From NCBI RefSeq assembly GCF_014202635.1, contig NZ_JACHHD010000001.1, positions 124,001 through 188,000 on the forward strand: 64,000 nt of DNA, read 5' to 3'. The translations under genes and the position numbers were made by a program. Within the stretch, counting starts at the first letter, position 1. Every line of letters begins with the position of its first letter. Origin of the DNA: Faecalicoccus acidiformans (GTDB lineage: Bacteria; Bacillota_I; Bacilli_A; Erysipelotrichales; Erysipelotrichaceae). This document shows positions 18,577 to 27,133 of the stretch, one piece after another. The notes under the pieces were generated by a model. That model did no database searches. It saw nothing but the letters and a program-made list of their open reading frames with translations, and was not told the origin of the DNA.

Positions 18577-18648
18577 ATTTGCAGACTTTTGAGGTAGAAC
18601 GCCTGCTCCTCCCTTTTCTCTGGCTCACTCTCAAAAGGGTTATGCTGT

Positions 18649-19467
18649 CTAATTCATTCGTTGTCTTACTATTTCATACATCATTATAGATGCAGCACAA
18701 CTGACATTGAAAGAACTGGCATAGGAATCTTCAGCCATAGGAATCGTACATAAAACATCACAATATTCCTTAAATGCCTTATTTAATCCCATGGTTTCAT
18801 TTCCCATCATTAACATAACCGGGGTTTTCAAGTCCTCATGATAGATAGGCTTTTCGTGGTGGGCTGTTGTGCCTATGATCTTAAAGCCAGGGTATTTTAT
18901 TCTAAGGCTTTCAACGAATTTATATAAATCCTCATTGTGAATGATTCGAATCACCGGAAGATTGAAAAAAGAACCCATCGCCGAAACAATTACATCAGGC
19001 TCATACAAATCAACCGCATGTCCAGTAATTATCAACATATCTACTCCCAACGCATCACATGAACGTATCATCGTACCTAAATTTCCTTTATTAGAGGGCC
19101 TGTCAAATAACACAATAAATGGATTGGAAGATAACGCAACATTTTCTAACCTGTCTTCCCTCATTTCAATAATAGCCAATAATTCAGAAGTTTCTTCTTT
19201 TCCACTTAATTCCTTTAGCAACTGTGCCGTAAGAGTATAATTGACTTCTGTTTTTACTGTTTCTATCATATGTTTTGCCCAGCCTGACAGATTATTCTTG
19301 TCATAAATAAAAGAAATAATCTTCCAGTTATTTTTAACCGCTTCATTTAAACTTCTTACGCCTTCAACAATAAATTGATTATATTTATATCTTTTATTTC
19401 GATTATGCTTCAATACTTCAAATCTCTGGTAATCATTATTTTTATTTAATATAGAAACAACTTTCAT
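18649..19467 (-). CDS. SpoU/TrmH-family rRNA 2'-O-methyltransferase
   Basis: A 272-residue SPOUT enzyme. An N-terminal substrate-binding domain (FIVEGVRSLNEAV near 32-44) is followed by the SpoU domain with its three motifs: FDRPSNKGNLGTMIRSCDALG split around 122-142, MLMMGNETMGLN near 218 and CTIPMAEDSYASSFNVSCA near 238. The family methylates ribose 2'-OH groups of rRNA or tRNA with SAM. Members such as Tsr and AviRb give resistance to thiostrepton or avilamycin. An IME location and AT-rich codon use suggest acquired resistance; the target nucleotide is unknown. Confidence 0.85.
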   Translation of the reverse strand: MKVVSILNKNNDYQRFEVLKHNRNKRYKYNQFIVEGVRSLNEAVKNNWKIISFIYDKNNLSGWAKHMIETVKTEVNYTLTAQLLKELSGKEETSELLAIIEMREDRLENVALSSNPFIVLFDRPSNKGNLGTMIRSCDALGVDMLIITGHAVDLYEPDVIVSAMGSFFNLPVIRIIHNEDLYKFVESLRIKYPGFKIIGTTAHHEKPIYHEDLKTPVMLMMGNETMGLNKAFKEYCDVLCTIPMAEDSYASSFNVSCAASIMMYEIVRQRMN

Positions 19468-19843
19468 TTCAATACCTGCCTCATCATACTTTGGTTTTCG
19501 AATTTTTCACCCATTGTAAGCCCATTTTTGAAAAAATAAGGGAAAATGATTTCCCGGTTTTTCTGTGGCAGGGATAACAGGACGGCGGCAAGTTTTCCAT
19601 TGGTGAGGATAACTGCCTGACCGCATATCGTTATAGGGTGTTCTTCATGGGGTGCTTCAAAATATTCGTCTGTTGTGCCTAAAGGGTAAAACTTTTCTTC
19701 TGTGAGGTATTCAAGGGATATTTCTTTTTGCCGCCGTCTGCTCCTGTCACGCCATGCGTTGATAGCCGCATAGTGTATGACGGTCTTGCAAAGCCATTGA
19801 ACGTGTACATGATGTGTTCTTTGTATGCTTCTGTGCAAGGCAT
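19464..19843 (-). pseudogene. Frameshifted, 3'-truncated sigma-like gene
   Basis: A paralogue of 17701-18123. It starts TEAYKEHIMYTFNGF in one frame; loss of one T in a TTTT run (GGCTTTGCAAG instead of GGCTTTTGCAAG, near 19793) shifts the frame, after which CKTVIHYAAINA and EISLEYLTEEKF continue. The expected C-terminal helix-turn-helix is missing, replaced by an unrelated tail ending at the start of the methyltransferase. It appears inactivated by both events. Confidence 0.75.
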
Positions 19844-19910
19844 AGATGATTCCCCCTTTCTCCCACATAGGGCGTTGTATGGTTGACGGGTTTCATTTAT
19901 AATATCAGAG

Positions 19911-20059
19911 GGCGGCAGCACCCCTTGCTGTCGCCCCTTGATTGCCTACCAGCAAAGGCGGGCGGGGCTGTCAACAGCGGCGCATATGCGCCGTTTATCT
20001 TGACTGCCCGCTGGCTCGGCTGGCTTTCCTATTTGAGTGTAATTGCTTATTCTTTTTTT
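19911..20059. repeat. 149-bp direct repeat, copy B
   Basis: Partner of 18428-18576. It overlaps the last codons of the AraC-type gene (stop at 20047), so copy A also carries a short remnant of that gene end. It lies directly upstream of the broken sigma gene. Confidence 0.85.
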
Positions 20060-20913
20060 GTTACTGGAATCCAAATTTCACTGTATGCGTAGTTGGGCTT
20101 TTTGTCGTCCATTTTTGTAAAAGAGAAAGAAAACGGCTCTGCCAGTTCATAATCTGCCGTCATAAACCATTCGGAGTAGATTCTTGCCATTGTATCCTGC
20201 AAAGTAAACGGGAAGATTCCTTCATTTGGAAAAACTGCCCACGTATGAGCTTTAACAGGAAATGTGTCCAGATTACTGCTAATGTCATTTTTAGTTGTTA
20301 AAACTCCAATTAAATGCGTTAATTCACCAGCTTCTTCAAGAAAGTTCGTATCTGATTCATAGGAAACATTTACAGTTTCATATGGCTCAATGTTTTGCAA
20401 CCGGTGCATTTCTTCTTTCTGTTCCTGTGTTATGCTTTGTGCCAGTTCCAAAATAGCGTTGTTTACTCCCTCATATTGTAACGGCACTCGTTTACTTACA
20501 CCTGCAAACGTAAAAGCAGGTTTTTCAACAATTTTATATTCCATTAAAGTTCCTCCCTTCATAGTTACAACAAATTGTAACTTTTGGCATGATTTACATT
20601 GTTTCAACTTTGCGACTTGTGACGGTAAGATACCGCTCCATTTTTTAAAGGCACGTGTAAATCCGTCTACGGATTGATACCCATATTGATAAGCGACATC
20701 TGTTACCTGCGCCCCCTGCAACAATTCTTTGTTAGCTTCTGAAAGTCGTCTGTTTTTTACATACTCATTCAGCGTCATATTGGTAAGCGCAAAAAATATT
20801 TTTCTAAAATGATAATCTGAAACATTTATATGCTCAGAAATCTTCTCAAGTAAAAACTCGTCCTCCAGGTGCGCTTCAATATAGTCCATCGCGTCATTCA
20901 ATTTCTTTAACAC
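20047..20913 (-). CDS. AraC-family regulator with GyrI-like effector-binding domain
   Basis: A 288-residue protein. The N-terminal AraC DNA-binding domain (LEKISEHINVSDYHFRKIFF and VTDVAYQYGYQSVDGFTRAF) occupies residues about 1-100. A GyrI-like small-molecule-binding domain (VEKPAFTFAGVSKRVPL ... YSEIWIPV) fills 130-288. The GTG at 20913 with GGAGGGG upstream is the likely start. It lies downstream of tet on the same strand, 190 bases after the tet stop. Domain architecture resembles drug-sensing Rob/BmrR-like proteins. Whether it controls tet is unknown. Confidence 0.85.
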   Translation of the reverse strand: MLKKLNDAMDYIEAHLEDEFLLEKISEHINVSDYHFRKIFFALTNMTLNEYVKNRRLSEANKELLQGAQVTDVAYQYGYQSVDGFTRAFKKWSGILPSQVAKLKQCKSCQKLQFVVTMKGGTLMEYKIVEKPAFTFAGVSKRVPLQYEGVNNAILELAQSITQEQKEEMHRLQNIEPYETVNVSYESDTNFLEEAGELTHLIGVLTTKNDISSNLDTFPVKAHTWAVFPNEGIFPFTLQDTMARIYSEWFMTADYELAEPFSFSFTKMDDKKPNYAYSEIWIPVTKKE

Positions 20914-21103
20914 ATTGCCCCTCCTTCCGAATAAGAATATCACAATTTAGAAAGATATGTTCGACATTAGCATACAAAATTAGTCGGGTTATAAATAAAG
21001 GCCGTTTGCTCAATATAAGTTTACACAAAACCGACTTGAAAACAAAACTAACATAGACTCTCCTTATATTCAAAGATTTTTATCCGTGATAACGCACAAA
21101 ATA

Positions 21104-23023
21104 TTACGTTATTTTCTGAAACATATGCCGAACCTTATCTAAACGGCTGTTAGGACGGCGTGGCTGCAATACAGGCTCCCCGGAAATTTCTTGGTACCCT
21201 TTTAATTCGGTAAGGCAGACGCTTCTCCCATTTGTATAAAAATTTAAATCATTCCTATATTCGCCGATGCAGCGGGCGGGGATTTCTCCCGTAAAAATAA
21301 CTTCATCATTTTTAAGCAAGGTTGATTCAATCACTGCACAATACTTCGGTGCGTCATTATAAGCCCGTGAAATATATTCCTGCGGTGCAAAAAGGGTAAA
21401 GGAAAGGTATGGTTCCAATAATTGTGTTCCTGCTCTTTTCAATGCCTGTTCTAACACGATAGGAGCAAGGGAACGAAAATCTGCGGGGGTACTAACTGGA
21501 CTGTAATAAACTCCATAGTCAAAACAAATTTCACAATCTGTCACTTCCCAACCGTATAAGCCTTGCTCCATTCCATAACGCACCCCTTCCATAACGGCAT
21601 TTTGAAAACTTTGGTTTAAATAGCCGAGAGATACTTTGCTTTTAAACCGGGTTCCACTTCCGGCAGGAAGTGGCGTTACAGTTAAGCCAATGGATGCCCA
21701 AAACGGATTCGGCGGCACTTCAATATGAATCGTGTAACTGGCTGTTTTTAATGGCCTTTCCAGATAAATGACCGTAGGTTCTTTCACATTTATGTTCACA
21801 TGGTATCGCTCTACTAACAGAGAGCATACAACCTCTAACTGGACTTTTCCTAAAAAAGAAATGATGATTTCATGCGTTATCGTATCCACATAGTAATGCA
21901 ACAGCGGATCTGTATCTGCAATTTCCGTCAGGGCATTCAGCAGGAGGTCTCTTTGTTCCTGATTTTGCGGCTCCACCGTCGTCCGAAGCAAAGGAATCGG
22001 ATTTTTTTCCCATGCCTTGCGCGGCAAAAGTTCTACATTTCCGAGAGTATCATTCAGCTTCAGAGTGTCATTGGTCAAAATAACAATTTCTCCGCAACAG
22101 GCTGTGTCCGCCGGTATAATCTCTCCGTTTGACGGAATCCTCATTTCTGTGATTTTTAGTTTTTGATTTTGGGGCAGGAGAATCGTATCCCGTAAATGAA
22201 GTGTCCCGCTGTATAACCGCAAATAAACGAGCCGCTTTTTCTGGTCTGTGTACTCGATTTTAAAAACGCTTCCGCATAGCTCGGATTGATCGTTGTCCGC
22301 ACCAGAAGTAAATGTTTCTGCAATCACTTCAATCAGCTTTTCAGTTCCGATATTGTTCTTTGCACTCCCATGATAAATAGGAAACAGGGAACCGTTTTGC
22401 ATTCTTCTGCATTTCTCCCTCTGTAAATCTTGTATTTTCAAAGGTTCCCCCGCAATATATTTTTCCAAAAGTTCATCATTTCCAGCAATAATAGAATCCC
22501 ATTTTTCTATATCCTCAATGTCTGTCAGAGACACTTCCGGAGTGAGCGAAACATCTTGCATAACCATGACATCATCAGAAAGTTTTTCTCTGATATTTTG
22601 ATAAACGCTCTGTAAGTCAATGCCCTCCTGGTCTATCTTATTTACAAAAATAATCGTTGGGATTTTCATTTTCTGGAGCGCATGGAACAGTACCCGTGTT
22701 TGTGCCTGCACGCCGTCCTTTGCGGAAACTACTAAAATTGCTCCGTCAAGAACAGCAAGTGAGCGATATACTTCCGCCAAAAAGTCCATATGGCCGGGGG
22801 TATCGACAATATTGATCTTATAATTCTTCCAGCCGAAAGAAGTGACGGCCGTTTGAATGGTAATCCCACGCTGGCGTTCCAACAGCATGGTGTCTGTCCG
22901 CGTTGTTCCCTTATCTACACTCCCTAATTCCGGAACGGCTCCGCTGGTATAGAGCAGGCTTTCTGTCAAAGTCGTTTTTCCTGCGTCTACATGAGCAAGA
23001 ATGCCGATATTGATTATTTTCAT
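21104..23023 (-). CDS. tet: Tetracycline resistance ribosomal protection protein, Tet(O/W/32) class
   Basis: A 639-residue translational GTPase related to EF-G that removes tetracycline from the ribosome. GTPase motifs AHVDAGKTT (near 10), DTPGH (near 74) and NKID (near 128) are present; domain IV ([26 protein letters not shown]) and the C-terminal [15 protein letters not shown] are typical. The start is the ATG at 23023 (MKIINIG), 639 residues being the length of Tet(O) and Tet(W); an in-frame ATG five codons earlier overlaps the Shine-Dalgarno site. By eye it falls between Tet(O), Tet(W) and Tet(32), so the allele is not assigned. Confidence 0.95.
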   Translation of the reverse strand: MKIINIGILAHVDAGKTTLTESLLYTSGAVPELGSVDKGTTRTDTMLLERQRGITIQTAVTSFGWKNYKINIVDTPGHMDFLAEVYRSLAVLDGAILVVSAKDGVQAQTRVLFHALQKMKIPTIIFVNKIDQEGIDLQSVYQNIREKLSDDVMVMQDVSLTPEVSLTDIEDIEKWDSIIAGNDELLEKYIAGEPLKIQDLQREKCRRMQNGSLFPIYHGSAKNNIGTEKLIEVIAETFTSGADNDQSELCGSVFKIEYTDQKKRLVYLRLYSGTLHLRDTILLPQNQKLKITEMRIPSNGEIIPADTACCGEIVILTNDTLKLNDTLGNVELLPRKAWEKNPIPLLRTTVEPQNQEQRDLLLNALTEIADTDPLLHYYVDTITHEIIISFLGKVQLEVVCSLLVERYHVNINVKEPTVIYLERPLKTASYTIHIEVPPNPFWASIGLTVTPLPAGSGTRFKSKVSLGYLNQSFQNAVMEGVRYGMEQGLYGWEVTDCEICFDYGVYYSPVSTPADFRSLAPIVLEQALKRAGTQLLEPYLSFTLFAPQEYISRAYNDAPKYCAVIESTLLKNDEVIFTGEIPARCIGEYRNDLNFYTNGRSVCLTELKGYQEISGEPVLQPRRPNSRLDKVRHMFQKIT

Positions 23024-23062
23024 GTGTTTGTCCTCCATTCAGCCCCCAAAGGGCATAAAAAT

Positions 23063-23093
23063 CCCCAGCAGCAAAATACTTTTACCGCTGGGG
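23063..23093 (-). promoter_or_regulatory. Hairpin in the tet leader next to the leader peptide stop
   Basis: CCCCAGC / GCTGGGG arms with a 17-base loop, overlapping the last codons of a 12-residue leader peptide and lying 40 bases before the tet start. Ribosome position on the peptide would decide whether it forms. Confidence 0.6.
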
Positions 23094-23120
23094 ATATAGC
23101 GAATAGACATACACATACAT
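23082..23120 (-). CDS. Leader peptide of the tet gene (12 residues)
   Basis: ATG to TAA encoding MYVYVYSLYPQR in the tet leader, ending inside the hairpin at 23063-23093. The short frame has no strong ribosome-binding site, so translation is uncertain. tet(M) and tet(W) leaders are known to carry such peptides in attenuation control. Confidence 0.45.
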   Translation of the reverse strand: MYVYVYSLYPQR

Positions 23121-23177
23121 ACAACGCACTGCAAGCAGCGGTCGCTCTTTTGATATGTCAAATATATAAGGCAAAAG

Positions 23178-23270
23178 TATTCTTAAAAAGGGTACAAAAA
23201 ACTAAGCCCCTTGCAAGGGACGGTTACAATTCTTTGTTCCCACTATTTGATTATAGTTAATTAAGAATAC
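23178..23270 (-). promoter_or_regulatory. tet attenuator: terminator and long-range inverted repeat
   Basis: On the minus strand CCCTTGCAAGGGG then TTAGTTTTTT forms a terminator at 23194-23220. The flanking decamers GTATTCTTAA (23178-23187) and TTAAGAATAC (23261-23270) are perfect inverted repeats. The segment strongly resembles the leader upstream of tet(M) in Tn916, where tetracycline-slowed translation permits read-through. Confidence 0.75.
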
Positions 23271-23309
23271 CTTGCCGCATATTTTTAACTCCTTACTTGG
23301 AATAGAAAT

Positions 23310-23315
23310 ATTATA
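23310..23315 (-). promoter_or_regulatory. Extended -10 promoter of tet
   Basis: On the minus strand TGCTATAAT, an extended -10. No good -35 is visible at the expected distance (T-rich instead). It lies about 290 bases upstream of the tet start and upstream of the attenuator, giving a long leader RNA. The 23316-23394 stretch up to the IME end holds nothing else. Confidence 0.65.
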
Positions 23316-23394
23316 GCATATCGGCATTGAAAAAGAAAGTCCTGAAACAAAATTTACGGAATAGTAGGCTGCTGTCTATCAATCTCTTGTGTGT

Positions 23395-23413
23395 TTCTTT
23401 ATGACACATGAGC
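23395..23413. other. Right end of IME 1 (att half-site)
   Basis: Read inward on the minus strand: GC core then TCATGTGTCATAAAGAA, the imperfect mirror of the left end at 10879-10897. The core interrupts codon 43 of maff2. Confidence 0.8.
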
Positions 23414-23539
23414 ATTGGAGGCAGGGTTGTCCTGGCCGTAACCTTCCAGAAGGTTGATGCCGCCCCACACGCACAGGCCGCCGCCCAGGGCGATGACCAG
23501 AGTCTGCAAAACGTCGATAGCGTTAGTAAAAAAGCTCAT
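23414..23539 (-). pseudogene. 5' part of maff2, separated by IME 1
   Basis: Forty-two codons starting ATG at 23539, encoding a hydrophobic segment (VLQTLVIALGGGLCVWGG) and INLLEGYG, as in Maff2 of Tn1549-like ICEs. The frame runs four residues into the IME before a stop at 23399. Maff2 is a small two-segment membrane protein of the transfer apparatus. Confidence 0.88.
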
Positions 23540-23541
23540 AT

Positions 23542-24889
23542 TCACATTTCCTTTCGTTCAGTTGAATTGTTGGGTTGAAGGTCGGTGGCTTTCAATTCGT
23601 ACAGATCGAAAGGCTCGTCCGGCTTCACAATGGCCGGTCTGCGTTTCATGTACCGTTCAATGTCAAAGGTGTTTTTCTTGTCGGCGTCGGCAAGGTACTT
23701 GTAGCGGGGATGGCGGGTTATATCAAACTTGTCGCTGAAAAACGGCCGCACCCCTCGAAGCTGCAAAATACACTTGCCGCCGTCCATCACCGCTATCTCG
23801 TCCTGGGTCATCAGCTCCTTTCCTAATTTCTGATAGTTGAGGCCGTGGGAAACCTGGCTGCCCCGGTTCTCGGATTGATTGAAGCTGTCGATGGTCTCCT
23901 TGCCCAGCAGCTCCGAGATTTCTTTCAGGGTGGATTTCTCCTTGCCTCCCAAAAACAAGGTGGTGTCGCAGTTGCCCACAATGGTGTCTGCGGCGTCCTT
24001 GTAGATGGTCTTTAACTGACTTTGGGACTGCAAAATAATAGAAGCCGAGATTTCCCGGCTCCGGATGGTGGCGACCAGCTTGTCGAAGTTGGGTATCTGC
24101 CCGATATTGGCGAACTCGTCCAGGAGGCACCGCACATGGACGGGCAGCCTGCCGCCGTACACGTCGTCCGCCTTGTCGCAAAGGAGATTGAATAACTGGC
24201 TTTGCAGCATAGCGATAACGAAGTTGAAGGTGGTATCCGTGTCGCTCATAATGAGGAACAACGCCGTTTTCCGGTCGCCCAGGGTGTCCAGCTCCAGTTC
24301 GTCGTCCGACATGATCTCCCGCAGCTCCGCAATATCGAAGGGGGCAAGGCGGGCGCCGCAGCTAATCAGGATGGATTTCAAGGTCTTGCCGGCAGCCAAT
24401 TTGAATTTGCGGTACTGCTTCACAGCGAAGTGGTCCGGGTGCTCCTTCTCCAGCTTGGCGAACAGAATATCCACGGGCGACTGAAATTCCTCGTCGTCCT
24501 CTCTGGCCTCCGATGCGTTGATGAGCTCCAGCAGCGTGAGGAAGTTCTTTTCTTCCGGCTCCGCCTCGTACCAGATGTACCCGATCAGGGCGCAGTACAA
24601 AAGCCGCTCGGCCTTCACCCAAAAATCTTCCGAGGATTTTTCTCCGTCGCCTTTGGTGTTGGCAATGATGACATTGACCAATTTGAGGATGTCTTTCTCC
24701 GACCGAATATAGGCGAAGGGGTTGTATTTCATGCTCTTTTTGAAGTTGATGGTGTTGAGGACTTTAATGCGGTACGGCTCATAGATGACCTTCCCGCGGG
24801 CGTCCCGCAGGGGTTTTCCGTTCTCGTCCAGCTTGGGGGCGCCCCGCCGCAGCATGGTCCCCACCTCGGACAAAAGCTGTCCTTTCGGG
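23542..24889 (-). pseudogene. VirD4/TraG coupling protein, C-terminal part
   Basis: About 448 codons of a type IV coupling protein starting at the PKGQLLSEVG sequence of the nucleotide-binding domain. It includes Walker B-like RCLLDEFANIGQIPNF near mid-length, plus SASIILQSQSQLKTIY and ENRGSQVS. An internal TTG at 24873 opens the current frame. The N-terminal membrane part is 8 kb away at 32932-33228, and about 65 codons between the parts, where family members carry Walker A, are absent. The protein cannot work as a coupling ATPase as it stands. Confidence 0.85.
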
Positions 24890-24926
24890 TTTTGTCAATA
24901 AGGAACAAGAAAAAAGTATCTTGCTT

Positions 24927-25118
24927 TTAAGCGGTTTCATCGCCGCTGTCGTTCTTGATAAGGCGCACAACCTTGTCCGTAAAGGTTTCCCGGCTGGTTT
25001 CGCTGAAATGGATATGAATGTCAAAGGTCGTGCCGCCGATGTTCTTCACAAGGTCGGGTTTGGCGGTCAGAGGGGAAGCGGCTGCGGGGGCGCTGGTCTT
25101 GCTGGTTTCATTGTTCAT
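24927..25118 (-). CDS. TnpW-like protein (IME 2, distal copy)
   Basis: A 63-residue protein, PDLVKNIGGTTFDIHIHFSE then a helix FTDKVVRLIKND, matching the TnpW pattern. The ATG at 25118 follows AAAGGAG. It is the last gene before the left IME 2 junction, the position tnpW has in Tn4451. Confidence 0.7.
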   Translation of the reverse strand: MNNETSKTSAPAAASPLTAKPDLVKNIGGTTFDIHIHFSETSRETFTDKVVRLIKNDSGDETA

Positions 25119-25143
25119 AGGCTGCTCCTTTCTATGAGAAAAG

Positions 25144-25165
25144 CCCCATGCGGCAGCACATGGGG
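25144..25165 (-). terminator. Terminator between primase and TnpW
   Basis: CCCCATG / CATGGGG arms with an eight-base loop, followed on the minus strand by CTTTTCT. It lies about 75 bases after the primase-helicase stop. Confidence 0.6.
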
Positions 25166-25180
25166 CGGTGGTTGAGGGTT

Positions 25181-25242
25181 GAAGTGGCGAAGTGGCAAAG
25201 TGGCAAGGTATCTGGGTTTTGCCACTTGGATTTTGCCACTTC
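25181..25242. repeat. Cluster of AAGTGGCAA direct and inverted repeats
   Basis: Three direct AGTGGC(G/A)AA units at 25182-25206 are followed by two inverted TTGCCACTT units ending at the primase stop. The symmetric array next to a replication gene is reminiscent of an origin or a regulator-binding array; function is not shown. Confidence 0.6.
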
Positions 25243-27127
25243 ATTTTTTGAGGGCGTGATACCATGCCGCGCCGATACGCTTTGAGGTAATGCGCCCGTC
25301 AAGGTTTTTCTTTGCCGCCCGGACGGTACGGGCAGAAATCCCGGCTTCGGCTGCGGCCTTATCAATGTCCTCGCTGGCAAGTTCTTTCCCGTCTGCGAGT
25401 AAGTCAAGTATCAGTTTCTCGGCTTGCTCGGTCTTGGTGGCGGTGTTCCCGCCCGCGCCGGATAGCAGCTCGTCGGCGGTTATGTCGTATTCGCCTATCC
25501 ATGAAAAGCCTGTTTCCGGGTCAAGGCAAAAAGCAACGGGCTTGCCCTCCGGCGCAAGGGAAGATTTGTCATGGACGATAACGCGCACATTTGGCTCCCG
25601 CTTCACGCGCCCGATCAGCAGGACGCTCCTTGCTGCGGCGCGGAAGTCAATAGAACCTAAGCCCCGGTATGCGCTCTGTCCTCCGGCGGCTTTGTTCAAG
25701 TGTCCGATAAGGATAACGGCGCACCCGGTACGCTCGGCAACATCGGCAAGGTGGCGGAACATGGGGCGCACTTCGTTTGCCCTGTTCATGTCGGTCTTTT
25801 CGCCCATGTACGCCTGTATGGGGTCAAGGATAATCAACCGCGCCCCGTTCTGCGTGATTGCCTTTTCTATGCGCTCGTCGGAGAGGGTAAGCTCCCGTTT
25901 GGCTTCATCAATCACAAGCACGCGGTCAAGGTCGGCTTCGGCTTCTATCAAGCGGGGCTTGACGGTATCGCCCAGCCCGTCCTCGGCGGTCTGGTAAATC
26001 ACTTGGAATGGCGGCAAGGGCTTCATTCCCGGCAGCGTTCCCCCGGTGGTGCAGGCGGCGGCAAGGCGTAGGGCAAAGGTGGTCTTGCCCTCGCCGGGGT
26101 TGCCTTGCACAATGGTTACTTTCCCAAAAGGGATATACGGCTCCCATAGCCATTCAACGGTCTGTGTGTCAACCTCGCTCATGCGGATAATCTCGACGGT
26201 TTCTTCCTGCGGCGGTTCTTTCAATCCGTAAACCGCTTCCCGGATATACTTCCCGTCTGTGATTTCTGCCCGGTGCTGCAATACCTCGTTCCAGTCCTTG
26301 TAAAGCGGCACAAGGCGGTGGACGGTCAAGCCCTCCGGCACAAGCTCCGCAAGGCGGCTGCAAGCGTCGTTTCCGGCTTGGTCGCTGTCAAGGCAGAGGT
26401 AAACGGTCTTGATGTTCGGGCGGTCAGAGAGGAAACGCAACAGGGCTTTTTCTCCCACGCCGCCCAATGACAAATAGCTCTGCTTCTGCCACGCCTTTTT
26501 GAACAGGCAGAGGAAAGAGAGCAGGTCAACGGGGGCTTCAAAGACAAAAAGCCTGTCACCCTCGCCTCGGTAGCAGAAATTAAAGGCTTTGTCGCTGCCT
26601 TTCACATCAAGCCGGAAGTTTCCCGCCGTTCCCTTGCTGTGGGCGTAGCGCGGTATTCCGTCCTCGTCCCTCCCCACAAATACGGCGTTGTGGTGGGCTG
26701 CGTCCTCGTAAATATCGCCGCGAGCAAAGAAAAAGCCCGTCACATCTTCATCAATGCGGCGGGCTGCTGTGAGGTAGTTCCTCGCTGTTTGGTTGTCGCT
26801 GTTTGGGGGCGGTAGCCGGAAATCGGAAAGGGACGCGGGGCAAGGTCTGTCCGGCGGCGGTGCGGCTCCCTTTTCTCCTGTGAGAAGTTCCACGGCTTCG
26901 GTGAAGCTCTTTCCGAAAAACTCCATGACAAAATCAACGGGGCCGCCGCCCTTGCTCTGGCTGTGCCTGTACCACTTGTTTCCCCGGACGGTCAGGCTGT
27001 CGTGCCGTTTCCAGCGGTATTCATTCCCGGCGCGGGTAAGCTGCTCGCCCTGTGATTGCAGGAAAGAAACAAGGTCGGCTTGGTTCGCCCGGTCTATCTG
27101 TTCTTGGGTGTAGTACAAAAATCTCAA
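25241..27127 (-). CDS. Primase-helicase fusion of IME 2 (Toprim plus RepA-like AAA ATPase)
   Basis: A 628-residue protein. The N-terminus (residues 1-80) resembles a primase zinc/DUF3991 region (YRWKRHDSLTV, GGGPVDFVMEFFG). A Toprim domain follows (LFVFEAPVDLLSFL near 200, YLCLDSDQAGNDA near 250). The C-terminal half is a RepA/RecA-like helicase with Walker A VQGNPGEGKTTF near 345 and LIILDPIQAYMG near 435, ending in a winged helix. It probably replicates the excised element. The ATG at 27127 is separated from the relaxase stop by six bases. Confidence 0.85.
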   Translation of the reverse strand: MRFLYYTQEQIDRANQADLVSFLQSQGEQLTRAGNEYRWKRHDSLTVRGNKWYRHSQSKGGGPVDFVMEFFGKSFTEAVELLTGEKGAAPPPDRPCPASLSDFRLPPPNSDNQTARNYLTAARRIDEDVTGFFFARGDIYEDAAHHNAVFVGRDEDGIPRYAHSKGTAGNFRLDVKGSDKAFNFCYRGEGDRLFVFEAPVDLLSFLCLFKKAWQKQSYLSLGGVGEKALLRFLSDRPNIKTVYLCLDSDQAGNDACSRLAELVPEGLTVHRLVPLYKDWNEVLQHRAEITDGKYIREAVYGLKEPPQEETVEIIRMSEVDTQTVEWLWEPYIPFGKVTIVQGNPGEGKTTFALRLAAACTTGGTLPGMKPLPPFQVIYQTAEDGLGDTVKPRLIEAEADLDRVLVIDEAKRELTLSDERIEKAITQNGARLIILDPIQAYMGEKTDMNRANEVRPMFRHLADVAERTGCAVILIGHLNKAAGGQSAYRGLGSIDFRAAARSVLLIGRVKREPNVRVIVHDKSSLAPEGKPVAFCLDPETGFSWIGEYDITADELLSGAGGNTATKTEQAEKLILDLLADGKELASEDIDKAAAEAGISARTVRAAKKNLDGRITSKRIGAAWYHALKK

Positions 27128-27133
27128 CTCCTT

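Noticed and set aside
23022-23038. Upstream ATG of tet (five extra residues)
   Set aside because: It lies in the Shine-Dalgarno sequence of the next ATG, which gives the standard 639-residue protein.
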